DNA of 64,000 nucleotides from assembly GCA_963843595.1 (NCBI GenBank), contig CAWJLG010000015.1:62001-126000 (forward strand), given 5' to 3'. Origin of the DNA: CAIWHR01 sp963843595. Its GTDB lineage: Bacteria; Pseudomonadota; Gammaproteobacteria; Burkholderiales; Casimicrobiaceae. Below the pieces are notes generated by a model, which saw only the letters and a program-made list of their open reading frames with translations, did not search any database and had not been told where the DNA came from. The translations under genes were made by a program, and so were the position numbers. This document shows positions 20,817 to 30,036 of the stretch, in pieces. The first letter of the stretch is position 1, and each line of letters begins with the position of its first letter.

Positions 20817-22040
20817 TTACGCGGTGGCGGCCGCCGGCCGCTTGATCTCGCGCTCGTCGATCGGCAGGTTGATGAGACCGGCGAGGACGCCCAGCGCGAT
20901 CGAGAGCCACCACACCACGTCGTAGCTACCGGTCGTGTCGTAGAGCTTGCCGCCGAGCCACGCGCCGAGGAAGCTGCCGATCTGGTGGCTGAAGAACGTC
21001 ACGCCGGAGAGCATCGCGAGGTAACGCACGCCGAACACCCCGGCGACGATGCCGTTGGTCGGCGGCACCGTGGACAGCCAGAGCAGGCCCAGCGCCACCG
21101 CGAACGCGTACACGCTGAGCGGGGTCACGGGCAGCAGGAAGAACGCCGCGAACACGACGGCCCGGCCGAAATAGATCGCCGACAGGATGTACCGATTCGG
21201 CATCCGGCTGCCGAGCCAGCCCGTCGTGTAAGTGCCGACGATGTTGAACAGCCCGATCAGCGCCAGCGCGGTCACGGCGACGTGCGCAGGCATTCCCCGG
21301 TCGGCGAGGTAGGCGGGCAGGTGAACGCCGACGAACACGACCTGGAAGCCGCAGACGAAAAAGCCGATCGTCAGCAGCACGTAGCCGCGATGTCCCAGCG
21401 CCTCGCGTATCGCGGCGCCGGCGGATTGCTGGAACGCGTGCGCCGTCGACAGATGCTTCTCGTAGATCGCCGTGGTCAGCGGGATCATCAGCAGCGCGAC
21501 GGCGGCCAGCGCCAGCAGCGCACCGTACCAGCCGAGGTGCGACAGCAGCCATTGCGTCAGCGGCAGCATCGCGAACTGGCCGAACGATCCGGCAGCGGCG
21601 GAGATGCCCAGCGCCATCGAACGCTTCTCCGGCGGATACTTGCGGCCGAGAACGCCGGCGACGACCGAGAACGACAGGCCGGCGAGGCCGATGCCGATCA
21701 GCAGGCCCGCGGTCAGCACCAGGGTGACCGGCGTCGTCGCCTGGGCCATCGTCGCCAGTCCCGCCACGTAGAAAAGTGCGCAGACGAGCGCGACGCGATG
21801 GCTGCCGAAGCGGTCGGCGAACATGCCGGCGAACGGCGTCGCCGCTCCCCAGACCAGATTCTGGACCGCCATCGCCAGCGCGAAGGTCTCGCGACCCCAG
21901 TGCAGGTCGAGGCTCATCGGCTGCAGGAACAGGCCGAAGCCGTGGCGGATCCCCATCGACAGCGTGAGGATGAGGCCGCTCGCGACCAGGACGACCGTGG
22001 GTGTGCGCCAATCGGCGTGCGCGCGGGACGTGGACATCAT
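20817..22040 (-). CDS. MFS transporter (monocarboxylate/oxalate-formate antiporter type)
   Basis: A 407-residue membrane protein with 12 hydrophobic segments. The N-terminal helix GLILTLSMGIRHGFGLFLQP, the loop FAGMFADRFGSHRV and the later SRMPNRYILSAIYFGRA fit the oxalate:formate/monocarboxylate MFS group common in Betaproteobacteria. The ATG overlaps the stop of the MarR gene (ATGA), so regulator and transporter form one operon. The substrate is not predictable; it is probably a small acid that is also the MarR ligand. Confidence 0.87.
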   Translation of the reverse strand: MMSTSRAHADWRTPTVVLVASGLILTLSMGIRHGFGLFLQPMSLDLHWGRETFALAMAVQNLVWGAATPFAGMFADRFGSHRVALVCALFYVAGLATMAQATTPVTLVLTAGLLIGIGLAGLSFSVVAGVLGRKYPPEKRSMALGISAAAGSFGQFAMLPLTQWLLSHLGWYGALLALAAVALLMIPLTTAIYEKHLSTAHAFQQSAGAAIREALGHRGYVLLTIGFFVCGFQVVFVGVHLPAYLADRGMPAHVAVTALALIGLFNIVGTYTTGWLGSRMPNRYILSAIYFGRAVVFAAFFLLPVTPLSVYAFAVALGLLWLSTVPPTNGIVAGVFGVRYLAMLSGVTFFSHQIGSFLGAWLGGKLYDTTGSYDVVWWLSIALGVLAGLINLPIDEREIKRPAAATA

Positions 22041-22534
22041 GGTGCTCCGGATTTGCTGCGCCGGTCCTCGCGCCCGGTGGCGGCCGGATGCAGGGTTTCG
22101 ATTTCGGCGAGCGTGGCGATCAGGGCGTCGAGCTTCGGTGCGCCGAGTCGCCGGGCGACATCGGCCTGCGCCCGCTTCCAGTAGGGCTCGGCATTGCGGA
22201 TTGCGCGGGCCCCGGCGCGCGTCAGCGACACCTCGCGCGTGCGCGCATCGCTGCCCGGAACGACCGCGACCAGACCGCGCGCGAGCAGCGGGTCGAGATT
22301 GCGCGACAGCGCGGTACGGTCGAGCAGCGTCGCCGCGGCAAGCGCGGTGATCCGCGTCGGCCCGGATCGGGCCAGCGTGCGCAGCAGCGAGAACTGGGTG
22401 AGATGCAGCCCCGACGGGGCCATCGCAGCGTCATAGAGCTGCGTCAGCGCGCGCGTCGCGCGGCGCAGGCGACCGCAGGCGCAGGCGGCGGTGGCGGCGG
22501 AGGGGGGATGGCGGTCGGCGGGTCGGGCGGGCAT
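22037..22534 (-). CDS. MarR-family transcriptional regulator
   Basis: A winged-helix repressor of about 165 residues. The DNA-binding part reads LTQFSLLRTLARSGPTRITA, then LAAATLLDRTALSRNLDPLL, with a wing at SDARTREVSLTRAGA. I chose the ATG at 22534 (MPARPADRH); an earlier ATG at 22582 is possible. It is translationally coupled to the downstream MFS gene and probably controls it in response to the transported compound. Confidence 0.88.
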   Translation of the reverse strand: MPARPADRHPPSAATAACACGRLRRATRALTQLYDAAMAPSGLHLTQFSLLRTLARSGPTRITALAAATLLDRTALSRNLDPLLARGLVAVVPGSDARTREVSLTRAGARAIRNAEPYWKRAQADVARRLGAPKLDALIATLAEIETLHPAATGREDRRSKSGAP

Positions 22535-22719
22535 GGCGAGGCCGGAACGGGCAGCAATGCGTGCATGTGCACTCAAATGCAAGCCTAACCACGTTTTCGG
22601 ACCGAAGCAACCGCGGCAGTGACGTGGTCACCTGCGGCGGCGTCGATCCCCGCTCCTCGGGGCGACCGGCTCGGCGGTGGTGTGCCTGAGGCGGTCGTTG
22701 GCGCCCCTCGCCGGATGCC

Positions 22720-24201
22720 TCAGGCCCAGTGCTTCGCGCGGGCGACGGCTTTCTCCCAGCCTTCACGCAGCTCCAGCGCGCGCCCACGCGACATCGCCGG
22801 CTCGAAACGGCGATCGATCTGCCAGTTGGTCGCCACGTCGGCGGCATCCTTCCAGTACCCGACGGCGAGGCCGGCGAGATAGCCGGCGCCCAGCGCCGTG
22901 GTTTCGAGCACCTTCGGCCGCACGACGGGAACACCGAGCAGGTCGGCCTGGAATTGCATCAGCAGATTGTTCGCCGTCGCGCCGCCGTCCACGCGCAGTT
23001 CGGACAGCGTGATGCCGGCATCGCGCTGCATCGCGGCGAGCACGTCGGCGCTCTGGAACGCGATGGCCTCGAGGGCGGCGCGGGCGATGTGGCCGGACGT
23101 CGCGCCGCGGGTGAGACCGAACATCGCCCCGCGCGCGTAGGCGTCCCAGTGCGGCGCGCCGAGTCCCGCGAACGCGGGGACGAGATAGACGCCGCCGTTG
23201 TCGGGAACGCTCTGCGCCAGCGCCTCGATCTCGGATGCGGAGCGGACGATCTTGAGACCGTCGCGCAGCCACTGGACGACCGCGCCGCCGATGAACACGC
23301 TGCCCTCCAGTGCGTACTCGAGCCGACCATCGCGCTGCCACGCCACCGTCGTCAGCAGGTTGTTCTTCGACGTCACGGCCTTGTCGCCGGTGTTGAGCAG
23401 CAGGAAGCATCCGGTGCCGTAGGTGTTCTTCGCCAGTCCCGGCGCATGGCACGCCTGCCCGAACAGCGCGGCCTGCTGGTCGCCGGCAATCCCCGCGATG
23501 GGAACTCCGATGCCGCCGACCGCAGCCTCCGCCACGACCCCCGACGAGGGCACGATGCGCGGCAGCACCGCGCGCGGGATGTCGAGTATCGCCAGCAGTT
23601 CCTCGTCCCACTCGCCGCGGTGGATGTCGAACAGCAGCGTACGGCTGGCGTTCGAAGGATCGGTGACGTGCGTCCTGCCGCCGGTCAGCTGCCAGACGAG
23701 CCAGCTGTCGATGGTGCCGAACGCGAGTTCGCCGCGCAGCGCCCGGGCACGCGCGCCGGGCGTGTGGTCGAGCAGCCATTTGAGCTTGGTGCCGGAGAAA
23801 TAGGCGTCGAGGACGAGCCCGGTCTTCGCGGCAAAGGTGGAGGCGTGGCCCGCGGCGCGCAGCTCGTCGCACAGCGGCGCCGTTCGCCGGTCCTGCCAGA
23901 CGATCGCGTTGGCGACGGGACGTCCCGTCGCGCGCTCCCACAGCACGGTCGTCTCGCGCTGGTTGGTGATGCCGATCGCGGCGATGTCGCGGGCGCCGAG
24001 CCCGGCCTTCGCGAGCGCTTCGTGCATGACGCCCGACTGCGTGGCCCAGATCTCGGTCGGATCGTGCTCGACCCAGCCCGGTTGCGGAAAGATCTGCCTG
24101 AATTCCTGCTGCGCCACCGCGTGCACCGTGCCCGCGCGGTCGAACACCAGGGCACGGGAACTGGTCGTGCCCTGGTCGAGGGCGAGGATGAACGACGACA
24201 T
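22720..24201 (-). CDS. glpK: glycerol kinase
   Basis: Phosphorylates glycerol to sn-glycerol 3-phosphate. The 493-residue length and motifs match GlpK: LALDQGTTSSRALVFDRAG, ITNQRETTVLWERATGRP, IVWQDRRTAP, the catalytic-Asp region GIAGDQQAALFGQACHAPGL, and VDGGATANNLLMQFQADLLG. It joins the same metabolite pool as the Ugp importer and UgpQ a few genes away. No glpF or glpD is in the window. A 9-bp inverted repeat (22684-22692 / 22717-22725) overlaps the stop but has no T-run. Confidence 0.97.
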   Translation of the reverse strand: MSSFILALDQGTTSSRALVFDRAGTVHAVAQQEFRQIFPQPGWVEHDPTEIWATQSGVMHEALAKAGLGARDIAAIGITNQRETTVLWERATGRPVANAIVWQDRRTAPLCDELRAAGHASTFAAKTGLVLDAYFSGTKLKWLLDHTPGARARALRGELAFGTIDSWLVWQLTGGRTHVTDPSNASRTLLFDIHRGEWDEELLAILDIPRAVLPRIVPSSGVVAEAAVGGIGVPIAGIAGDQQAALFGQACHAPGLAKNTYGTGCFLLLNTGDKAVTSKNNLLTTVAWQRDGRLEYALEGSVFIGGAVVQWLRDGLKIVRSASEIEALAQSVPDNGGVYLVPAFAGLGAPHWDAYARGAMFGLTRGATSGHIARAALEAIAFQSADVLAAMQRDAGITLSELRVDGGATANNLLMQFQADLLGVPVVRPKVLETTALGAGYLAGLAVGYWKDAADVATNWQIDRRFEPAMSRGRALELREGWEKAVARAKHWA

Positions 24202-24244
24202 TGCGGGCTACCTCCACGGGGCGGATTCCCGGCAGCGGCCTCGG

Positions 24245-24274
24245 TTGCGGCACCGGGTCCCGACGGCTTAAAAT
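24245..24274 (+). promoter_or_regulatory. promoter for the DUF2889 gene
   Basis: TTGCGG (24245-24250) and TAAAAT (24269-24274) are 18 bases apart, within the divergent glpK/DUF2889 spacer. The implied 5' leader is about 125 bases. Confidence 0.4.
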
Positions 24275-24406
24275 GCGCGCTTTGCGCGGCGCAGCGATCG
24301 GGCGCCGTCATTGTAGCGATTTCCGCAGCCCGACCGCCCGGCCGCGCCCTTCCGGCGGCAGGTCTCCGTCCGGACCACGGCCCCCGTTCCCATCGACCCC
24401 GAACCA

Positions 24407-24955
24407 ATGCCGCTTCCGGAGAGCACCGTTCCGCGCCAGCGCCTGCACGTGCGCCGGATCGTCTATGAAGGATGGCAGCGCGAGGACGGCCTGTTCGACA
24501 TCGAAGCGCGGCTCGTCGACACCAAGGATCACCCGTACACCCTCGCGTCGGGCGTGCTCGCGGCGGGCGAGCCGGTGCACGAAATGCTGGCGCGGGTCAC
24601 GATCGGGCGCGACTTCGAGATCCATGCGATCGAAGCGCGGTCGGATCACGTCCCGTATCCGAACGGCTGCGAGCTTGTCGCCCCGGCCTACGCGAAGCTC
24701 GTCGGAACCAACCTGATGCACGGCTTCCGCAAGGCCCTGTACGAACACATGGGCGGGGTTCGCGGCTGCAGTCATCTGACCGAGCTGATCGCGTTCCTGC
24801 CGACGGCCGCGATGCAGACCTTCGCCAGCCTGGTCCGCGACGCCGATCCCGGTGCCGCGACCAAGCCGTTCCAGCTCGACCGTTGCCACGCCCTCGAGCA
24901 CACCTCGGAAACCGTGCGTCGCTATTACCCCAAGTGGTACCGCGGGGCGGCGTGA
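24407..24955 (+). CDS. DUF2889 family protein
   Basis: A 182-residue protein of unknown function that fits DUF2889, a family often found just before sucC in Betaproteobacteria. Conserved-looking blocks are EGWQREDGLFDIEARLVDTK, LARVTIGRDFEIHAIEA, and GGVRGCSHLTELI with a Cys-His pair. The end HTSETVRRYYPKWYRG is also typical. No signal peptide or membrane segment is present. sucC begins about 100 bases downstream. Confidence 0.85.
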   Translation: MPLPESTVPRQRLHVRRIVYEGWQREDGLFDIEARLVDTKDHPYTLASGVLAAGEPVHEMLARVTIGRDFEIHAIEARSDHVPYPNGCELVAPAYAKLVGTNLMHGFRKALYEHMGGVRGCSHLTELIAFLPTAAMQTFASLVRDADPGAATKPFQLDRCHALEHTSETVRRYYPKWYRGAA

Positions 24956-25053
24956 GGGAAATGACCACGATTCGCCGCAAACCGGACGCCACCTAGCCGA
25001 TCCCCTTGTCGGGAAAGCGTGGTCCGTCCCCCAACAGGCCAACAGGAGCCGCC

Positions 25054-26220
25054 GTGAAAATCCACGAGTACCAGGGCAAGGAAATCTTCCGCAAGTTCGG
25101 GGTGCCGACGCCGCGCGGCATTCCCGCGTTCACCGTCGACGAGGCGGTCAAGGCCGCGCAGTCGCTGGGCGGAAAGGTGTGGGTCGTCAAGGCCCAGATC
25201 CACGCCGGCGGTCGCGGCAAGGGTGGCGGTGTCAAGGTCGCGAAGTCGATCGACGAGGTCCGGCAGCGCGCGGGCGAGATTCTCGGCATGCAGCTCGTGA
25301 CGCACCAGACGGGTCCGGGAGGCCAGAAGGTGCGCCGGCTCCTGATCGAAGAGGGCGCCGACATCCGGAAGGAGCTCTACGTCGGCATGGTCGTCGATCG
25401 CGGCACGCAGCGCGTCGCGCTGATGGCGAGCTCGGAGGGCGGCATGGACATCGAGTCCGTCGCCGCGAAGACGCCCGAGAAGATCCACAAGGTGTTCATC
25501 GACCCGATCAAGGGCCTGACCGACGCGGAGTGCGACGACGTCGCGCGCAAGATCGGCATCCCGGACGCCAGCGTGCCGCAGGCGCGCGCCGTCCTGCAGG
25601 GGCTGTATCGCGCTTTCGACGAGTCCGACGCGTCGCTCGCCGAGATCAATCCGCTGATCCTGACCGGCGACGGCAAGGTGATCGCGCTGGACGCGAAGCT
25701 CAACTTCGATTCGAACGCATTGTTCCGCCATCCCGAGATCGTGGCGATGCGCGACCTCGACGAAGAGGACCCCGCCGAGATCGAGGCGTCGAAGTTCGAC
25801 CTTTCGTACATCTCGCTCGACGGCAACATCGGCTGCCTGGTCAACGGCGCCGGCCTGGCCATGGCGACGATGGACACGATCAAGCTGTTCGGCGCGGAGC
25901 CGGCGAACTTCCTCGACGTCGGCGGCGGCGCGACGACCGAGAAGGTGACCGAGGCGTTCAAGCTCATGCTCGCGAACCCGAAGGTCAAGGGGATTCTCGT
26001 CAACATCTTCGGCGGCATCATGCGCTGCGACACGATCGCCAACGGCATCGTCGCCGCGGCCAAGGAGACGCACCTGTCCGTCCCGCTGGTGGTGCGGATG
26101 AAGGGAACGAACGACGACATCGGCAAGCAGATCCTCAAGGACTCCGGCCTGCCGATCGTCAGCGCCGACAACATGGCCGATGCCGCGCAGAAGATCGTCG
26201 CGGCGGTGGCGGGCAAGTAG
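25054..26220 (+). CDS. sucC: succinyl-CoA synthetase, beta subunit
   Basis: The beta subunit of the TCA-cycle enzyme that makes ATP/GTP and succinate from succinyl-CoA. The product is 388 residues, the same as E. coli SucC. ATP-grasp features include KAQIHAGGRGKGGGVKVAKS, LAEINPLILTGDGKVIALDA, and the C-terminal GGIMRCDTIANGIV. The start is a GTG at 25054 (VKIHEYQGKEIFRK) with a CAGGAG ribosome binding site. sucD follows by 10 bases. Confidence 0.97.
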   Translation: MKIHEYQGKEIFRKFGVPTPRGIPAFTVDEAVKAAQSLGGKVWVVKAQIHAGGRGKGGGVKVAKSIDEVRQRAGEILGMQLVTHQTGPGGQKVRRLLIEEGADIRKELYVGMVVDRGTQRVALMASSEGGMDIESVAAKTPEKIHKVFIDPIKGLTDAECDDVARKIGIPDASVPQARAVLQGLYRAFDESDASLAEINPLILTGDGKVIALDAKLNFDSNALFRHPEIVAMRDLDEEDPAEIEASKFDLSYISLDGNIGCLVNGAGLAMATMDTIKLFGAEPANFLDVGGGATTEKVTEAFKLMLANPKVKGILVNIFGGIMRCDTIANGIVAAAKETHLSVPLVVRMKGTNDDIGKQILKDSGLPIVSADNMADAAQKIVAAVAGK

Positions 26221-26230
26221 GGGAAACGAC

Positions 26231-27106
26231 ATGTCGATCCTGATCAACAGGAACACCAAGGTGATCACGCAGGGGATCACCGGCAAGACCGGCCAGTACC
26301 ACACGCGGATGTGCCGCGAGTACGCGAACGGGAAGAACTGCTTCGTCGCCGGCGTCAACCCGAAGAAGGCCGGCGAGGACTTCGAGGGCATCCCGATCTA
26401 CGCGACGGTGAAGGCGGCCAAGGAAGCCACCGGCGCGACCGTCAGCGTGATCTACGTGCCGCCGCCGTTCGCGGCCGACGCGATCGACGAAGCCGTCGAC
26501 GCGGGCCTCGATCTCGTGGTCTGCATCACCGAGGGCATCCCGGTGCGCGACATGATCCGCACCCGATACAAGATGCAGGGCAAGAAAACCTTGCTGCTCG
26601 GCCCGAACTGCCCCGGCGTGATCACGCCGGACGAAATCAAGATCGGCATCATGCCGGGCCACATCCACAAGAAAGGCCGCATCGGCGTCATGTCCCGCTC
26701 GGGCACGCTGACCTACGAAGCGGTCGGCCAGCTGACCGAGCTGGGCCTCGGCCAGTCGTCGGCGGTCGGCATCGGCGGCGACCCGGTCAACGGTTTGAAG
26801 CACATCGACGTGCTCAAGCTCTTCAACGACGACCCGGACACCGACGCCGTGGTGATGATCGGGGAAATCGGCGGCAGCGACGAGGAAACGGCGGCGCGCT
26901 GGGCGAAGGACCACATGAAGAAGCCCGTCGTCGGCTTCATCGCCGGCGTCACGGCGCCGCCGGGCAAGCGGATGGGCCACGCCGGGGCGATCATTTCCGG
27001 CGGCAAGGGGACGGCGCAGGAGAAGCTCGCGGTGATGGAGGAGTGCGGCATCAAGGTGACGCGCAACCCGGCCGAGATGGGCAAGCTGCTGAAGTCGATC
27101 CTGTAG
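26231..27106 (+). CDS. sucD: succinyl-CoA synthetase, alpha subunit
   Basis: CoA-binding alpha subunit, 291 residues. The CoA domain begins SILINRNTKVITQGITGKTG, and the phosphorylated active-site His is in KRMGHAGAIISGGKGTAQEK. It works as a dimer or tetramer with SucC and is encoded directly after it in the same operon. Confidence 0.97.
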   Translation: MSILINRNTKVITQGITGKTGQYHTRMCREYANGKNCFVAGVNPKKAGEDFEGIPIYATVKAAKEATGATVSVIYVPPPFAADAIDEAVDAGLDLVVCITEGIPVRDMIRTRYKMQGKKTLLLGPNCPGVITPDEIKIGIMPGHIHKKGRIGVMSRSGTLTYEAVGQLTELGLGQSSAVGIGGDPVNGLKHIDVLKLFNDDPDTDAVVMIGEIGGSDEETAARWAKDHMKKPVVGFIAGVTAPPGKRMGHAGAIISGGKGTAQEKLAVMEECGIKVTRNPAEMGKLLKSIL

Positions 27107-27201
27107 GAAGGCCGCCGCGGACGATGCCGGCCGCCGCGCGGGCACGTTCCATTGCGCGCGCCCGACATGCCGTCGGGCTGCCGCGCCCCGGGGGAAGAAG
27201 C

Positions 27202-27888
27202 TTGGAAATCTTCACGTCGCAATTCTGGCTCGCGGCGCTCGAGATCATCGTCATCAACATCCTGTTGTCGGGGGACAACGCGGTGGTGATCGCGCTCGCG
27301 TGCCGGAACCTGCCGAAGCGGCAGCGCCGGATGGGGATCTTCTGGGGAGTGATCGGCGCGGTGCTCCTGCGGATCGTGCTGACGTTCTTCGCGGTTCGGC
27401 TGCTGCAGCTGCCCTACCTGCAGCTCGTCGGCGCGGCGCTCCTGATCTGGATCGGCATCAAGCTCATCGCCGAGGACGAGGGCGACGAGCACGACGTCCA
27501 CGGCAGCGACCGGCTGCTCTCCGCGGTCAAGACGATCATCGTCGCGGACCTGGTGATGTCGATCGACAACGTGATCGGGGTGGCCGGAGCGGCCAAGGGC
27601 AGCCTGCTGCTGCTGGTGTTCGGATTGGTCATCAGCATTCCGCTGGTCGTGGTCGGCAGCCAGCTCATCATGAAGCTCATCGAGCGGCTCCCGTGGCTGG
27701 TCCTCGCGGGCGGCGGGCTGCTCGGCTACCTCGCCGGCGAGATCGCCACCGAGGACGTGGTGGTCAAGCCCTGGATCGAGGTCAACGCCGCACAGCTCCA
27801 CTGGCTGGCGCCGGTGGCAGGCATCGCCGTCGTGGTGGCGACCGGAATCTGGCTGACGCGACGGCAGGAACGGGCGGGGGCCGGTTGA
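27202..27888 (+). CDS. TerC/YjbE-family integral membrane protein
   Basis: A 228-residue membrane protein with about seven hydrophobic segments. It carries the two family motifs NILLSGDNAVVIALA and ADLVMSIDNVIGVAGA, whose acidic residues are thought to handle metal ions (TerC/Alx/YjbE relatives export Mn2+). The best start is a TTG at 27202 (LEIFTSQFWLAALEI) with a GGGGAAGAAG ribosome binding site. An ATG at 27124 would add a basic, unfamily-like extension. The gene follows sucCD, as in other Betaproteobacteria. Confidence 0.85.
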   Translation: MEIFTSQFWLAALEIIVINILLSGDNAVVIALACRNLPKRQRRMGIFWGVIGAVLLRIVLTFFAVRLLQLPYLQLVGAALLIWIGIKLIAEDEGDEHDVHGSDRLLSAVKTIIVADLVMSIDNVIGVAGAAKGSLLLLVFGLVISIPLVVVGSQLIMKLIERLPWLVLAGGGLLGYLAGEIATEDVVVKPWIEVNAAQLHWLAPVAGIAVVVATGIWLTRRQERAGAG

Positions 27889-28030
27889 GCCGGGCCGGAT
27901 TGGCGATGACGCCCCGCACTCCGTCACAGCGAACGCACGGCGCCGCACTCGCGCCAAACGACTGCGCCCGTTACACTCGCAGGCCACGCCCGCCCCGCGA
28001 CGGGGCCCCGTTGAACCGGATTTCCTGCCG

Positions 28031-28864
28031 ATGACCGAACGCGCCGCGCTGGATTGCGCCACCCTCTCGCATCCCGGGATGGTCCGCTCGCACAACGAGG
28101 ACTCGGTGTTCGTCGACAGCGAGGCCGGCCTTGCCGTGCTGGCCGACGGCATGGGCGGATACAACGCCGGCGAGGTGGCCAGCGGCATCGCGGTGAACGT
28201 CATCAGCACCGGGCTGCTGCCGGAACTGAAATCGGGGCGCGAACTCACCAAGGTCGACATCGGGACCGGGCTCACGCACGCGGCGTTGCTGCTCCAGCAG
28301 CAGATCGCGGCGGCGAACAAGGGCATCTACGAGGCCGCGCAGGCGCGCCCGGAGTGTGCCGGGATGGGCACGACGCTCGTGACGGCCGTGTTCTGCGGCA
28401 ACCGCGTGAGCATCGGCCACATCGGCGACTCGCGCTGTTACCGGATGCGCGGCGAGAAGTTCGAGCAGCTGACGCACGATCACTCGCTGCTGCAGGAACA
28501 GATCGACAGCGGCGTGCTGACGCCGGAGCAGGCGAAGTTCTCGCTCAACAAGAACCTGGTGACCCGCGCGCTGGGCATCGAGGCGATCGTGCCGGCCGAC
28601 ATCGTCGAGTACCGGGTGGAGGCCGACGACATCTACCTGCTGTGCTCGGACGGGCTGACCGACATGGTCGACCCGGAGGTCGTGCACACGATCGTGGGGC
28701 AGAAGCGCTCCGACCTCCCGCTCGCCGCGGCGGACCTCATCGATCTCGCCAACCAGAACGGCGGCCGCGACAACATCTCCGTCGTGCTGGTTCGGGTCCC
28801 CGCGGAGTTCCTGCCGACGGCCGGCTGGGCGCAGCGCTGGCTGGCCAAGAAGCGCGGCAACTAG
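28031..28864 (+). CDS. PP2C-family serine/threonine protein phosphatase (Stp1-like)
   Basis: A metal-dependent phosphatase of 277 residues. The PP2C metal-binding motifs are in order: VRSHNEDSVFV, LADGMGGYNAGEVAS, HIGDSRCYRM, LCSDGLTDMV and NGGRDNISVVLV. It has no membrane segment. An FHA-domain protein gene follows by 8 bases, so the pair should belong to one phosphoprotein switch. No Ser/Thr kinase gene lies in the window. Confidence 0.94.
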   Translation: MTERAALDCATLSHPGMVRSHNEDSVFVDSEAGLAVLADGMGGYNAGEVASGIAVNVISTGLLPELKSGRELTKVDIGTGLTHAALLLQQQIAAANKGIYEAAQARPECAGMGTTLVTAVFCGNRVSIGHIGDSRCYRMRGEKFEQLTHDHSLLQEQIDSGVLTPEQAKFSLNKNLVTRALGIEAIVPADIVEYRVEADDIYLLCSDGLTDMVDPEVVHTIVGQKRSDLPLAAADLIDLANQNGGRDNISVVLVRVPAEFLPTAGWAQRWLAKKRGN

Positions 28865-28872
28865 GCGCCGAC

Positions 28873-29769
28873 ATGGGCAAGCTGGTCCTCTTCCTGGCCG
28901 ACGGGACGACGCTCGACATCCGGCTCGACCGCGAGCGGGTGACGATCGGGCGACGCGCCGACAACGACGTCTGTCTCCCGTACCCGGCGGTGAGCGCCGA
29001 GCACGCAGCGGTGGTGACGATCCTCGCGGATTCGTTCCTCGAGGACCTCGGCAGCACCAACGGCACGCTCGTCAACGGCAAGCCGGTCGCCAAGCATTTC
29101 CTGCGCGACCGCGATCAGATCGACATCGGCCGCCAGAGGCTCGTGTACGTCGACGACGAGTCGACGAAACTCGAACCGCCGCCCCGGGCTGGGCGGGTCG
29201 CGGAGCAGACCTTCGGCGAGCGCGTGCCGCCCGCCACGGCTGCCCCGGTCGCCGTCAGCGAACCGGCCCCGTCCCGCCCTGCGGTGAAGGCGTCGTCGAC
29301 GCCACGCCCTGCCGCGGCCGGCATGCCGTCCCACGACGTCGGGCGCTTCGTCGCCGCGGAGCTCGCCGCCGATGCCCGCGTCGGCGGCCAGCGCATCGAA
29401 CGGGATGCACCCCCTCCGGCAACCATGGACGCGCCGTCATTCGAAACGGTGCCCGTTCCCTCGATCCGCGTGCTCACGGGCCCCAACGCCGGGCGTGCCG
29501 TGGCGCTCACCAAGCCGGTCACGTCGATCGGGCGGGTGGGCCTGCAGGTGGCGGCCATCCGTCGCGACGGCGCCGAGTGCCGCCTCGTGCCGATCGAGGG
29601 CGACTCGCCGCCGCACGTGAATGGCGCACCGGTGCCGGCGGAAGGCCTCCTGCTGCGCGCCGGCGACGTGGTCGAGATCGCCGGCACCCGGCTCGAGTTC
29701 CAGACCGCCGCCGATCCGCCGGCATCGGCGCGTTCGGCCGCACCCGAGGCGGCGGCCCGCCCGAAGTGA
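28873..29769 (+). CDS. FHA-domain protein with two FHA-like domains
   Basis: A 298-residue probable phosphothreonine reader. The N-terminal FHA domain (about residues 1-90) has IGRRADNDVCLPYPAVSAEH and EDLGSTNGTLVNGKPV, the phosphopeptide-binding pattern. A long Pro/Ala-rich linker follows (about 95-190). The C-terminal region has FHA-like elements, VLTGPNAGRAVALTKPVTS and HVNGAPVPAEGLLLRAGDVV, but lacks the canonical binding residues and may only be structural. It is co-transcribed with the PP2C gene. The partner protein is unknown. Confidence 0.88.
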   Translation: MGKLVLFLADGTTLDIRLDRERVTIGRRADNDVCLPYPAVSAEHAAVVTILADSFLEDLGSTNGTLVNGKPVAKHFLRDRDQIDIGRQRLVYVDDESTKLEPPPRAGRVAEQTFGERVPPATAAPVAVSEPAPSRPAVKASSTPRPAAAGMPSHDVGRFVAAELAADARVGGQRIERDAPPPATMDAPSFETVPVPSIRVLTGPNAGRAVALTKPVTSIGRVGLQVAAIRRDGAECRLVPIEGDSPPHVNGAPVPAEGLLLRAGDVVEIAGTRLEFQTAADPPASARSAAPEAAARPK

Positions 29770-29945
29770 CGCCCAGCGTCAGAGAAAGTGGCACGCCGCG
29801 TCGATCGGCCGCCAGGCCTCGGAGATGGGTAGCGGGTGCGCCGCCGCCCAAGCGCCCCGTCGCATTTCCGTCTGTCTGGAAAATGTCAATATAAAACAAC
29901 GCATTGCTTCATGCCCCCGACTTTGGATTGCGGCCCGGCAACCTT

Positions 29946-29961
29946 TGGCACACCCGTTGCT
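29946..29961 (+). promoter_or_regulatory. sigma-54 (RpoN) promoter of the pilin gene
   Basis: TGGCAC-N5-TTGCT with GG at 29947-29948 and GC at 29959-29960, exactly ten bases between them, matches the -24/-12 consensus. It lies 75 bases upstream of the pilin ATG. Pilin genes controlled by PilS/PilR use this promoter type. Confidence 0.8.
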
Positions 29962-30036
29962 CAAGTGGGTCCAGCATCGCTGGATGCGGGGAATTTTCAA
30001 ACCGCCGACAATTCATCCATCACCACGGAGACGCAC

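Noticed and set aside
27107..27201. A yybP-ykoY manganese riboswitch upstream of the TerC/YjbE gene
   Set aside because: The gap after sucD is only 95 bases and does not show the paired-helix consensus I would expect.
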